From assembly GCA_033851845.1 (NCBI GenBank), contig JAWWOH010000111.1:62001-126000 (forward strand): 64,000 bases of DNA, written 5' to 3'. Position 1 is the first letter of the stretch; every line of letters begins with the position of its first letter. The notes beneath the pieces were generated by a model. The model saw only the letters and a program-made list of their open reading frames with translations. It had not been told where the DNA came from and searched no databases. Of the stretch, positions 1 through 9,714 are shown piece by piece. The position numbers and the translations under genes were made by a program. The DNA is from RYN-124 sp033851845 (lineage in GTDB: Bacteria; Actinomycetota; Actinomycetes; Mycobacteriales; SCTD01).

Positions 1-1082
1 GCTGGTCGCAGTCCGAGGGCTGTGGCCCCGGCTCGCTGCTCGACCACCAGTCCGTCGGTGCGGGTCCGCTGCACGCGCCGCTCGCCGGCAACAACCCGCT
101 GTACGACGGCGCTGTCTACTACTGCGCACAGAACAGCTACAACGGCGCCTGCTCGGTCAGCCTCGACGGCGGCCGGACCTTCGGTCCCGGCGTACCCGTC
201 GCGAACACGCCGGCCAACAACCCGGGCGACCCGTTCGGCGGCGCCTGCTCCGCGCTGCACGGCCACGTCCGCGTGGGGCCGGACGGCACGGCGTACCTGC
301 CGTTGAAGGGCTGCGGCGGCGTACCCACCATCAACAACCTGACCAACTCCGAGTACTTCGGCGGCCGGCCTTCCCTCAGCGTCAGCGAGGACAACGGCGC
401 GACCTGGCAGGTGCGCTTCGGCCCGAAGGGCTCCAACGACCCGGATGAGTCCGACCCGTCGGTCGCCGCCGGCCCGAAGGGCACGCTGTACTACGGCTGG
501 GAGGACGGCACGCAGCCCAACGACTCCGCCGGCGGTACGACGACGAGCGCCCGCGTCGCGACGTCCAAGGACCACGGCAAGACATGGAGCAAGGTCACCG
601 ACCTGTCGACGCCGCTCGGCCTGCACAACGTGCAGTTCCCCGAGATGATCGTCGGCGACGACGACCGCGCGGCCTTCTCCTTCATCGCGACGCCGGGCAT
701 CGGCAACGACCAGGACGCGCCGTTCAGGGGTCCGTGGCACCTCTACATCTCCACGACGTACGACGCCGGCAAGACCTGGAAGACGGTCGACGTCACGCCG
801 CACAAGCCGATCCACCGCGGCTGCGTGCACATGCTCGGTATCGCGCCGGGGTCGCAGCGCACCGACAGCTGCAGCTACCGCAACATGCTCGACTTCAACG
901 ACATCACGATCGACCAGTACGGCCGGGTCGAGGTCTCCTACACCGACGACTGCTTCGGGGACTGCGCCTCCGGTCAGAAGCAGACGCCGGAGAACACCAG
1001 CATCTCCAACGTGTCGGTGGCCTACCAGACCGGTGGCAAGCCCCTCTACGCGAAGTACGACAAGCTCTTCACCAAGCGCTAG
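1..1082 (+). CDS. Asp-box (sialidase/BNR-like) beta-propeller protein, 5' partial
   Basis: Only the last 359 residues are present; the frame is open from base 3 to the TAG at 1080-1082. Four Asp-box signatures (S-x-D-x-G-x-T-W/F) are visible at fragment residues about 53-60, 128-135, 188-195 and 252-259. This spacing is typical of the blades of a six-bladed sialidase or BNR-repeat beta-propeller. Several cysteines and the lack of membrane segments fit an exported protein, but the N-terminus and any signal peptide lie outside the window. Such folds occur in sialidases, xyloglucanases and photosystem-assembly-like proteins. No catalytic RIP motif or Tyr/Glu pair can be assigned here, so the activity is unknown. 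A complex inverted repeat and the thiC riboswitch follow. Confidence 0.8.
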   Translation, partial: WSQSEGCGPGSLLDHQSVGAGPLHAPLAGNNPLYDGAVYYCAQNSYNGACSVSLDGGRTFGPGVPVANTPANNPGDPFGGACSALHGHVRVGPDGTAYLPLKGCGGVPTINNLTNSEYFGGRPSLSVSEDNGATWQVRFGPKGSNDPDESDPSVAAGPKGTLYYGWEDGTQPNDSAGGTTTSARVATSKDHGKTWSKVTDLSTPLGLHNVQFPEMIVGDDDRAAFSFIATPGIGNDQDAPFRGPWHLYISTTYDAGKTWKTVDVTPHKPIHRGCVHMLGIAPGSQRTDSCSYRNMLDFNDITIDQYGRVEVSYTDDCFGDCASGQKQTPENTSISNVSVAYQTGGKPLYAKYDKLFTKR

Positions 1083-1127
1083 CCGGGTCGAGCCGGCGGC
1101 CCGGACCGGTTGGAATACCTGATCCGG

Positions 1128-1189
1128 GGAATGTGGCCGGCTCGTGTCGTGACACGCTGGCGCGCCACGACCTGAAACGGCCACATTCC
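1128..1189. repeat. Nested inverted repeat downstream of the Asp-box gene
   Basis: The arms GGAATGTGGCCG (1128-1139) and CGGCCACATTCC (1178-1189) are perfect 12-base inverted copies with a 38-base spacer. Inside the spacer are a second hairpin, CGTGTC-gt-GACACG (1143-1156), and a 10-base palindrome TGGCGCGCCA (1158-1167). It lies 45 bases after the upstream stop and about 55 bases before the riboswitch. It could act as a terminator, although it lacks a T-run and the outer arms are unusually far apart. Confidence 0.65.
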
Positions 1190-1244
1190 GGGGGGCCGCG
1201 CGACGGGCCCCGTCGACACCGGGCAGGGCGTAGGGTCGGGGCTG

Positions 1245-1335
1245 ACCCGCGGGAGCCCACGCCAGGGCTGAGAGGGCGGCTGGATCGGCCGTCGACCGTT
1301 CGCACCTGATCCGGGTAACACCGGCGTAGGGAGGA
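1245..1335 (+). promoter_or_regulatory. TPP (THI-box) riboswitch in the thiC leader
   Basis: The conserved THI-box landmarks are present in order: CGGGAG near 1249, CTGAGAG at 1268-1274, and CACCTGATCCGGGTAACA followed by CCGGCGTAGGGA at about 1302-1332. The spacing fits one aptamer with an enlarged variable helix. The thiC ribosome binding site (AGGGAGGAG, 1328-1336) overlaps the aptamer's 3' strand, so thiamine pyrophosphate binding would directly hide the Shine-Dalgarno. This points to translational control. thiC as the downstream gene agrees fully. Confidence 0.95.
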
Positions 1336-1341
1336 GCCGTC

Positions 1342-3174
<1,833 letters not shown>

Positions 3175-3307
3175 GCGGACGATTCCGGGACATCGCGCCC
3201 GAACGCCCGGCGTTACAGGCGGTTACCCACCTCTGGCCGTTTGCGCAACCCCCCGCAACGGGCAGTAGCACAGGGACAGCGACCGAGACCTGCAGCGCAG
3301 ACGAGAG

Positions 3308-4021
3308 GTGCACCTCGTGCTCCTACGTCGTGAAGTGGCGCAGGGCGTCGAGATCCTCAGCGTCCGCGGACCCGTCAGCGCCGCTGATGCACCCGCGCTT
3401 CTGAACGCGATCGCCGACGCGGCCTCGCTCTCGCCGCGGGGTGTGCTGCTCGATCTGACGGGGGCGACCCGCATCGCCTCGGTCGCCGTCACCGCGCTCC
3501 GCGAGGCACGAGACCTGGCTCCCGGTTGGCCGCATCCGGCGTTTGTCGTGTGCTGCACCTCCACCGACGTCACAGGCGCCGTCGGTGGCTTGCTGCCGGT
3601 GTATCCGCGGCGGGAGGACGGACTCGCGCACGTCGACGACCGGCGGTCGGGTCATCGGCACCAGATCGACCTGGCCGACTCCGTCCGCTCACCTGCCCGT
3701 GCGCGTCAAGCGACCGCCGAGATGGTGCAGCAGCTGCACCTCGAGCCGATCGGGGACGAGCTCGCCCTGGTGGTCAGCGAGCTGGTGACCAACGCGGTCC
3801 GGCACGCCCAGCCGCCCGTCCGGTTGGAGATCCAGGCCGATGACGACCGGGTGACCGTCGCCGTGGCCGACGGCTCACCAGGCCGACCCGTGGCGAGGAT
3901 GGCGTCCGAGGACGCGGAAGGTGGCCGCGGCCTGGCGATGATCGACCTGCTCGCGGCCGACACCGGCGTACGACCGAGTCCGCCAGGCAAGACGGTCTGG
4001 GCTGCGCTGTCTCGTCATTGA
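3308..4021 (+). CDS. STAS domain-HATPase fusion (anti-sigma factor antagonist plus RsbW-like kinase domain)
   Basis: This 237-residue protein starts at GTG 3308. The N-terminal half (about 1-105) resembles a STAS domain (anti-sigma antagonist, SpoIIAA/RsbV type). The C-terminal half (about 125-237) is a GHKL ATPase of the RsbW/SpoIIAB type. Visible ATP-site motifs are an N-box (ELVTNAVRHA, about 158-167), a G1-like VADGSPG (about 187) and a G2-like GGRGLAM (about 205). In partner-switching systems these domains are usually separate proteins, the kinase phosphorylating the STAS protein and holding a sigma factor. Here both sit in one chain, and no sigma factor or PP2C phosphatase gene is adjacent. 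The STAS part lacks an obvious canonical D-S-S/T phosphosite, so it may be degenerate. The regulated target is unknown. Confidence 0.8.
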   Translation: MHLVLLRREVAQGVEILSVRGPVSAADAPALLNAIADAASLSPRGVLLDLTGATRIASVAVTALREARDLAPGWPHPAFVVCCTSTDVTGAVGGLLPVYPRREDGLAHVDDRRSGHRHQIDLADSVRSPARARQATAEMVQQLHLEPIGDELALVVSELVTNAVRHAQPPVRLEIQADDDRVTVAVADGSPGRPVARMASEDAEGGRGLAMIDLLAADTGVRPSPPGKTVWAALSRH

Positions 4022-4041
4022 CCGCCGTCTAGTGTCGGCGG

Positions 4042-5448
4042 GTGCCGCACCTACGCGTTCGTCTCCCGCAGTCCGTCTCCTGGGACGACCTGCGCGCCGA
4101 GCTGAAGGTGCCGGAGCAGTTCCCGCCCGAGGTGCTTGCCGAGGCCGAGCAGGCGGCGAAGGCGCCCCGACTCTCGAACCTCGACCTGACCCCTCTGCCC
4201 TTCCTGACCATCGACCCAGCCGGCAGCCTCGATCTCGACCAGGCGATGCACCTCGAACGCGCGGCTGACGGCTTCACGGTCCGCTACGCGATCGCCGACG
4301 TCGGCGCCTTCGTCACGCCCGGCACTGCACTGGATGCCGAGACGCACGCGCGGGGTGAGACGTCGTACTTCCCCGACGAACGCGTGCCGCTGCACCCGCC
4401 CGTTCTCGCCGAAGGTGCCGCCAGCCTGCTGCCGGACCAGGTGCGACCGGCCGTGGTCTGGACACTCGCCCTGGACAGCAGCGGCGAGCTGCGGTCGACG
4501 CAGGTGCAGCGCGCGCAGGTGCGGTCCGCTCGCAAGCTGGAGTACGGCGGGGTGCAGCGCGCCATCGACGACGGCTCTGCGGACGAGCAGCTGATGCTGC
4601 TGAAGCAGATCGGCATGCTGCGACAGTCGCTCGCACTGGCTCGTGGCGCAGTCGACCTGCCGACACCGGAGCAGGAGGTCACCGACGGCCCCGACGGCCA
4701 TCCGTGCCTGCAGTACCGCGCACCGGTCCCGGCCGAGGGGTGGAACGCGCAGATCAGCCTGTTGACCGGGATCGCCGCCGCCGCGCTGATGATCGAGGGC
4801 AAGGTGGGACTGCTCCGGACCCTGCCGCCGCCGGACGAGCAGGCGGTGGCGTCGCTGCGGCGCAGCGCGCTCGCGCTCGGCATCGCCTGGCCGAAGGACG
4901 CTTCGTACGGCGAGGTCATCTCCGGGCTGGACCCAGCTGTGCCCGCGGCCGCGGCGCTGCTGACGCTGGCGACGCGACTGCTGCGCGATGCGGCGTACAC
5001 CGCCTTCGACGGTGAGGTCCCGACGCAGCCGGTGCACAGCGCTGTCGCCGCGACGTACGCGCACTGCACCGCGCCGCTGCGCCGCCTCGCCGACCGCTAC
5101 GTGAGCGAGGTCTGCCTGGCCCTGTGTGCCGGTACGCCGGTGCCCGACTGGGCCCGGTCCGCGCTGCCGGCGCTGCCCGACGAGATGGCGGCCGCCGATC
5201 GCCGTGCGCACGCGATAGACCGCGCGATCATCGATCTCACCGAAGCCGTGGTCCTCTCCCCGCGGGTCGGTGAGACCTTCGCCGCCGTCGTCGTCGAGAC
5301 CGGACCCAAAGGCGGCGCGGTGCAGCTGCCCGACCCTGCGGTGCGGGCGCGCTGCGAGGGCGCAGACCTGCCGCTGGGCGAGACGATCCAGGTGCGGCTC
5401 GAGCAGGCCGACCCGGCGACGCGCACCGTCACGTTCCGCCGCGCCTGA
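4042..5448 (+). CDS. RNB-domain ribonuclease (RNase II/R superfamily)
   Basis: This 468-residue protein starts at GTG 4042. It has the RNB catalytic core without clear cold-shock or S1 domains, so it is shorter than RNase II (about 640) or RNase R (about 800). The metal-site segment TIDPAGSLDLDQAM gives D58, D64 and D66. These match the first three acidic residues of the family's D-x5-D-x-D-D motif, but the fourth is Gln67. Other RNB signatures are YAIADVGAFV (about 76-85), the YFPDERVPLHP stretch and the following RP-A-V-V-W. A 3'-5' exoribonuclease role is expected. The compact form and Asp-to-Gln change also occur, as far as I know, in other actinobacterial RNB proteins. It converges on the MFS gene with only 3 bases between stops. 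Confidence 0.88.
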   Translation: MPHLRVRLPQSVSWDDLRAELKVPEQFPPEVLAEAEQAAKAPRLSNLDLTPLPFLTIDPAGSLDLDQAMHLERAADGFTVRYAIADVGAFVTPGTALDAETHARGETSYFPDERVPLHPPVLAEGAASLLPDQVRPAVVWTLALDSSGELRSTQVQRAQVRSARKLEYGGVQRAIDDGSADEQLMLLKQIGMLRQSLALARGAVDLPTPEQEVTDGPDGHPCLQYRAPVPAEGWNAQISLLTGIAAAALMIEGKVGLLRTLPPPDEQAVASLRRSALALGIAWPKDASYGEVISGLDPAVPAAAALLTLATRLLRDAAYTAFDGEVPTQPVHSAVAATYAHCTAPLRRLADRYVSEVCLALCAGTPVPDWARSALPALPDEMAAADRRAHAIDRAIIDLTEAVVLSPRVGETFAAVVVETGPKGGAVQLPDPAVRARCEGADLPLGETIQVRLEQADPATRTVTFRRA

Positions 5449-5451
5449 CCC

Positions 5452-6822
5452 CTACCCCTCCGTTGCGTCCGACTTGTTGGTCGCCCCGGCGACCACTGCC
5501 TCGGACGCAAGGCGGGGGTGGCGATCGTCGTACCGCCGGAACTCCGGGAGCGCCAGCGCGAGCAGCGCCGTGCCGGCGAGGCACAGGACGCCGCCGATGC
5601 CCACGGAGGTCCGCACGCTTGTGAGCGAGGCCACGGCACCCGCCTCGACGTTGCCGAGGGTCGGGCCGCTGGAGTAGCTGATCAGCTCGATGCCGGCGAG
5701 CCGGCCGCGCAGGTGATCCGGGATCGTCGTGTTCCAGATGGTCATCCGGAAGATGCCGCTGACCATGTCGGCGCCGCCGGCGAGGCCGAGCAGCAGCAGC
5801 GCCAGCCACAGCTCGTTGACCAGTCCGAAACCCAGGATCGCGATGCCCCAGCCGGCCGCCGCCCACAGCACGGCCAACCCGTGCCGATGCACGCGCCCGG
5901 CCCAGCCGCTGGTCAACGTGGCGAGGAACGCACCGACCGCCGGCGCCGCGTAGAGCAGGCCGAGGACGTCGGCGCCGCCGTACGTCACCGCGATGGCGGG
6001 GAACAGCGCGTTCGGCATCCCGAAGAACATGGCGTTGATGTCGACGAGGTAGGTGCCCATGAGCTCGGGTCGGCTGCGGGCGAAGCGCACGCCATCGACG
6101 ACGCCGCGCAGACTCGGTCGCTCGGCGTCGGGTGGCGGTGGGACCGCCTTCATGCGCGCGAGTACGGCGAGCGAGAACGCGAAGGTCGCGATGTCGACGG
6201 CGTACGTCGAGGGCAGGCCGATCCCGGCGATCAACAGTCCCCCGACCGCGGGTCCGCCGATCATCCCCGCCGTACCGCGCATGGAGTTGAGCGCTCCGGC
6301 GGCGAGCAGGTCCTCCCGCGGCACGAGCCTGGGCAGCAGCGCGTCGAGACTGGGCCGCTGCAGCGAGTCGAAGAGCGTCGCCAGACCGGCAGCGACGAAC
6401 AGCACGGCAACGGACGGGTGCGGCAGCAACGCGTTGGCCAGCAGCAGGGCCGACGTCAGCAGCAACGCGAGCTCGGTGAGCTGCACCATCCGCCGACGGT
6501 CAACAGCGTCCGCGAGCGCCCCGCCGACGAACGCCATCGAGAGCATGCAGACGAACTCGACGAGCCCCAGCATCCCGACGACGAAGGAGCTGCCGGTCAG
6601 CCGGTAGACCTGGTACGGGATGCCGACGTAGGTGATCATGCTGCCGAGGAAGGTCACGGCCTGGCCGGCGAACAGCAGCCGGAAGTCGTGGTGCCGCCGC
6701 AGCGGGCCGATGTCGATGGCCAGGCCGTGCAGGCCACCCCGGCTCGGTGGCTCGACGAGCGCGACCGGGTCGGCCCCGGCTCGTGGCTCGTCGACGTCGG
6801 TCACGACAGACGACGGTGGCAC
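5452..6822 (-). CDS. MFS transporter, EntS-like exporter family
   Basis: This 456-residue protein has about 11-12 hydrophobic segments. The first half carries an MFS A-motif-like loop (GALADAVDRRRM, about 100-111), and the second half repeats the fold. The overall pattern matches the enterobactin-exporter (EntS)/DHA3-type drug and siderophore exporters common in Actinomycetota. The start is a GTG at 6822; a second in-frame GTG seven codons later is possible. About 40 cytoplasmic residues precede the first membrane helix, and a polar tail follows the last. No siderophore or resistance genes are adjacent, so the substrate is unknown. The upstream gene on the same strand ends 24 bases away, so the two may be cotranscribed. 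A 10-base inverted repeat lies in its 3' end. Confidence 0.85.
   Translation of the reverse strand: MPPSSVVTDVDEPRAGADPVALVEPPSRGGLHGLAIDIGPLRRHHDFRLLFAGQAVTFLGSMITYVGIPYQVYRLTGSSFVVGMLGLVEFVCMLSMAFVGGALADAVDRRRMVQLTELALLLTSALLLANALLPHPSVAVLFVAAGLATLFDSLQRPSLDALLPRLVPREDLLAAGALNSMRGTAGMIGGPAVGGLLIAGIGLPSTYAVDIATFAFSLAVLARMKAVPPPPDAERPSLRGVVDGVRFARSRPELMGTYLVDINAMFFGMPNALFPAIAVTYGGADVLGLLYAAPAVGAFLATLTSGWAGRVHRHGLAVLWAAAGWGIAILGFGLVNELWLALLLLGLAGGADMVSGIFRMTIWNTTIPDHLRGRLAGIELISYSSGPTLGNVEAGAVASLTSVRTSVGIGGVLCLAGTALLALALPEFRRYDDRHPRLASEAVVAGATNKSDATEG
5463..5510. repeat. Nested inverted repeat at the convergent 3' ends of the RNB and MFS genes
   Basis: TTGCGTCCGA (5463-5472) and TCGGACGCAA (5501-5510) form 10-base arms around a perfect inner hairpin, GGTCGCC-cc-GGCGACC (5479-5494). 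The element is inside the last codons of the MFS gene and 15 bases past the RNB stop. It could serve as a terminator for the plus-strand gene. Confidence 0.5.
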
Positions 6823-6846
6823 ATCCGTCCACCGGATTCGCCGGTG

Positions 6847-7827
6847 CTAGTGCGGGACGGGTGCGCCCGGGAACGGTCCGGCCTGGGACGGGGATGCCGA
6901 CGGGCTCGCGCCGCTCGGCTTCTGCGACGCGCTCGGCGACGGCTTGGGGCTCGGCTTCGGCGACGCGCTCGGGCTCGGCTTCGTCGCGCTGCTGCTCTTC
7001 GGTGCCGGGCTGGCCTTGGAGCTGCTGTTGCTCACCGGCGCGGCCGGCGCGACGACGCGGGCCGGATGCGGCAGCGTGGCGCGCAGCTTGCGCACCAGCA
7101 GGTCGGCCTGCGCCAGCACAGCACGCAGGGCGGGCGAGTCGCCCTCGCCGGCGATGACGGCCCGCTCGCTCTGCAGGAGCGCGATCGCCTTCTGCGCCGC
7201 CTCCGGGTTGGCGCCGGCAGCGGCGACGAGCGGCGCAAGGTCGGCGTGGAACTTCTGCGCCGCTGCACTGATGTCGCCGGCGGACGCCCCGTTGGCGGCC
7301 AGCTGGGTGAGCTGCGCGTAGGACTGCGCGGCGTTGGAGGTGCGGGGCGTGGTCAGGCCCGGTCCGCCCGTGCCCGGCAGGGCGCCGGTGAGGAACCCGA
7401 CGAGAGCCGCCGCTGCCGCGATGAGCGGGGCGGCGGGAAGCATCCGGGCGGCGCGGCGCGGGGCCGGGACGAGCACGGGCACGGCCGGCTCGTCGGCGGC
7501 CTCGAGCGCGCCGACGTGCGCGAGGGCGCGCTGCTCGAACGCGCGGACTTCGCCGTCCTGGCTGAGCAGGAGCCAGCCGGCGAGGTCGTCGGCACCGGCT
7601 TCGACCGCCGTCGCAGCAAGCGTGAGGTCACGGCGCATGGTCGAGCGAAGGTTGTCGACCTCGCGAAGCAGCGCGTCGAGCTCGGCGATCCGCGGCTCGG
7701 GCAGGTCGTCGATGACCTCGAGCAGCGGTGGCGCGTCCTGGACAACCAGCTCGATGTCGGTGGGCGTCGGGAGCGGTCGCAGACCGGCACGGCGCGTCGG
7801 CCGCACCTGCCCTGCGTCCTGGTCCAC
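6847..7827 (-). CDS. Single-pass membrane protein with Ser/Pro/Lys-rich C-terminal tail
   Basis: The chosen start is a GTG at 7827 with the purine-rich ribosome binding site GAGAGGGA just upstream, giving 326 residues. A longer frame exists but would overlap the divergent F420 reductase gene. Residues 1-128 are cytoplasmic in character, acidic, with an L/E/D-rich helical stretch at about 30-75. One transmembrane helix spans about 131-151. An Ala/Leu-rich helical extracellular domain (about 165-255) is followed by a Ser/Pro/Lys/Ala-rich low-complexity tail (about 262-326), as in cell-wall-spanning linkers. The topology resembles an anti-sigma or DUF5667-type protein, but no zinc-binding anti-sigma motif is visible. 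Function unknown. It lies upstream of the MFS gene on the same strand. Confidence 0.75.
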   Translation of the reverse strand: MDQDAGQVRPTRRAGLRPLPTPTDIELVVQDAPPLLEVIDDLPEPRIAELDALLREVDNLRSTMRRDLTLAATAVEAGADDLAGWLLLSQDGEVRAFEQRALAHVGALEAADEPAVPVLVPAPRRAARMLPAAPLIAAAAALVGFLTGALPGTGGPGLTTPRTSNAAQSYAQLTQLAANGASAGDISAAAQKFHADLAPLVAAAGANPEAAQKAIALLQSERAVIAGEGDSPALRAVLAQADLLVRKLRATLPHPARVVAPAAPVSNSSSKASPAPKSSSATKPSPSASPKPSPKPSPSASQKPSGASPSASPSQAGPFPGAPVPH

Positions 7828-7987
7828 CGTCGTCCCTCTCGTTGATCTTCGTACCGAGCAGTTCGCCGTTCCGAACGATTCTCCTGCTCGCCCGAGATGT
7901 CCATTTCCTGGCGCGTGTTCGAGGCTGGTTTCGCCGCCAGGGCCACCGACTCCTGCTGCCGCCGCCGACCGCTGCCAGACTCCGGGG

Positions 7988-8662
7988 ATGACCGCCGCCG
8001 CCGGCCCCGCCCCCGACGTCTCGACGCTTGTCGTGGCGGTGCTCGGCGGTACGGGGGAGCAGGGCCGCGGGCTGGCCCGGCGGCTCGCACTTGCCGGCCA
8101 CCAGGTGGTGCTGGGATCCCGCGACCCGACCCGGGCTGAGGCGGCCGCCGAGGGGCTGCCGGGAAGCGTTTCGGGGGCTGGCAACGCGTCCGCCGCGGCC
8201 GCGGGGGACGTGGTGATCGTCGCAGTCCCGTGGGAGGGCCATCGAGAGCTGCTGACGTCGCTGGCGACGCCGCTCACGGGCAAGGTCGTCGTCGACTGCG
8301 TCAACCCGCTCGGCTTCGACAAGGGCGGTGCCTACGCACTGCCGGTCGAGGAGGGCAGTGCCGCCGAGCAGGCGGCAGCGGTCCTGCCCGACAGCACCGT
8401 CGTGGCTGCCTTTCATCACGTCAGCGCAGTGCTGCTGCTGGACGAAGGGGTCGAGAGCGTCGACACCGATGTTCTGGTGCTCGGCGACGACCGGACGGCG
8501 ACCGACCTGGTGCAGGCGCTCGTCGAGCGAATCCCGGGCATGCGTGGGATCTACGCCGGTCGGCTGCGCAACGCCCACCAGGTGGAAGCGCTGACGGCCA
8601 ACCTCATCTCGATCAACCGCCGCTACAAGTCGCACGCGGGTCTGCGCGTCACCGACGTCTGA
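7988..8662 (+). CDS. npdG: NADPH-dependent F420 reductase (NpdG-like)
   Basis: This 224-residue protein transfers hydride between NADPH and coenzyme F420. An N-terminal Rossmann motif (VAVLGGTGEQGRGLARRL, about 15-32) is followed by the NADP-selecting LGSRD segment. Later signatures are the substrate-side VDCVNPLGF and the AAFHHVSA stretch typical of this family. ATG 7988 is preferred because the upstream extension of the frame is low-complexity sequence opposite another gene. The downstream cobalamin-binding-like gene begins directly after the stop. F420 use by this organism is supported by the LLM-type oxidoreductase at 38.3 kb. Confidence 0.88.
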   Translation: MTAAAGPAPDVSTLVVAVLGGTGEQGRGLARRLALAGHQVVLGSRDPTRAEAAAEGLPGSVSGAGNASAAAAGDVVIVAVPWEGHRELLTSLATPLTGKVVVDCVNPLGFDKGGAYALPVEEGSAAEQAAAVLPDSTVVAAFHHVSAVLLLDEGVESVDTDVLVLGDDRTATDLVQALVERIPGMRGIYAGRLRNAHQVEALTANLISINRRYKSHAGLRVTDV

Positions 8663-9361
8663 ATGAGGGTCGTCTCGCTGGTTCCGTCGCTGACGGAGGC
8701 GATCGCCGTGAGTGCACCGGGGGTGCTCGTCGGAGCCACCGACTGGTGCACCCATCCGGCTGGGCTCGACGTCACCCGGGTCGGCGGGACGAAGAACCCA
8801 GCCGTCGAGCGAGTCATCGGGCTCCGGCCCGACCTGGTCGTCGCCAACGAGGAGGAGAACCGCGATGTCGACCTCGAAGAGCTTCGCGCGGCCGGCCTCG
8901 AGGTGGACGTCACCTTCGTCCGCACCGTCGACCAAGGACTGTCCGAGCTGCGGCGCATCCTCGCCCGCATGGGAGTCGCACCAGCCTGGCTGGACGAGGC
9001 GGAGCAGGTTTGGTCGGTGCCGTACGCCGGACCGCGGCGCACCGCCGTCGTACCGATCTGGCGACGGCCGTGGATGGCGGTCGGCTCAGACACGTTCGCC
9101 GGCGATCTGCTGGCCCGGCTCGGGGTCGACAACGTGCTCGCGTCCTCGCCCGAGCGGTACCCCCGGTTCGAGCCCGATGCCGTCGCGTGCGACATCGTCG
9201 TGCTCCCGGACGAGCCGTACTTCTTCTCCGCCGACGACGGCCCCGAGGCCTTCGACGTACCGACTGCGCTGGTGAGCGGCCGGCACCTCACCTGGTACGG
9301 ACCGTCGCTGGTCGAGGCGCGGCACGTTCTCACGGAGCAGCTGGCCGATGGTCACTGCTGA
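8663..9361 (+). CDS. Cytoplasmic helical-backbone metal receptor (BtuF-like cobalamin-binding family)
   Basis: The 232 residues begin MRVVSLVPSLTE, a sequence typical of the BtuF/FhuD fold (periplasmic-binding-like domain II), and continue with IGLRPDLVVANEEEN. Unlike a transport receptor it has no signal peptide or lipobox, so it should be cytoplasmic. No ABC permease or ATPase gene is adjacent. Its start abuts the preceding F420 reductase stop and its end overlaps the next gene by 14 bases, so translation is probably coupled. Soluble homologues are commonly annotated as cobalamin-binding proteins; the real ligand is unknown. Confidence 0.8.
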   Translation: MRVVSLVPSLTEAIAVSAPGVLVGATDWCTHPAGLDVTRVGGTKNPAVERVIGLRPDLVVANEEENRDVDLEELRAAGLEVDVTFVRTVDQGLSELRRILARMGVAPAWLDEAEQVWSVPYAGPRRTAVVPIWRRPWMAVGSDTFAGDLLARLGVDNVLASSPERYPRFEPDAVACDIVVLPDEPYFFSADDGPEAFDVPTALVSGRHLTWYGPSLVEARHVLTEQLADGHC

Positions 9362-9689
9362 CGACGTACGCCGCATCGCGTCGGCGCTGCCACGGACCAC
9401 CGAGCACCTCATCCACGACCGGGTGAAGTTCCGGATCGGGTCGCTCGTCTACGTGGCGCTGTCCCGGGACGAGGAGGTGATGGGCTTCGCGTTCCCCAAG
9501 GAGGAGCGGGACGCGCTCGTCGCGTCGGCCCCCGACCGCTTCTCGATGCCGGCGAAATCGGACCTGCGCTACAACTGGGTGCACGTCCGGCTTGCAACAC
9601 TGTCACTGCATGAGCTCGAGGAGCTCGTCGTCGAAGCCTGGCGCATGTGCGTGCCCAAGAAGGTCGCCCGCGAGCACCTCGGTGCCTGA
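9348..9689 (+). CDS. MmcQ/YjbR family protein
   Basis: This 113-residue protein has the length and motif order of the MmcQ/YjbR (CyaY-like fold) family: an N-terminal helix with the R-I-A-S-A-L-P segment, a central strand region and a C-terminal YNWVHVRL stretch followed by a helix with W-R-M. These proteins are often annotated as DNA-binding from their fold, but their role is not settled. Its start overlaps the BtuF-like gene by 14 bases. A second, divergent member of the family lies at 11174-11527. Confidence 0.8.
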   Translation: MVTADDVRRIASALPRTTEHLIHDRVKFRIGSLVYVALSRDEEVMGFAFPKEERDALVASAPDRFSMPAKSDLRYNWVHVRLATLSLHELEELVVEAWRMCVPKKVAREHLGA

Positions 9690-9714
9690 CCTCGCCGATC
9701 GGGCGCACGCAGGG

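Noticed and set aside
5518..7845. 775-codon plus-strand frame opposite the MFS gene and its neighbour
   Set aside because: Composition is Arg/Gly/Gln-rich and featureless; the minus-strand genes have clear membrane and linker features.
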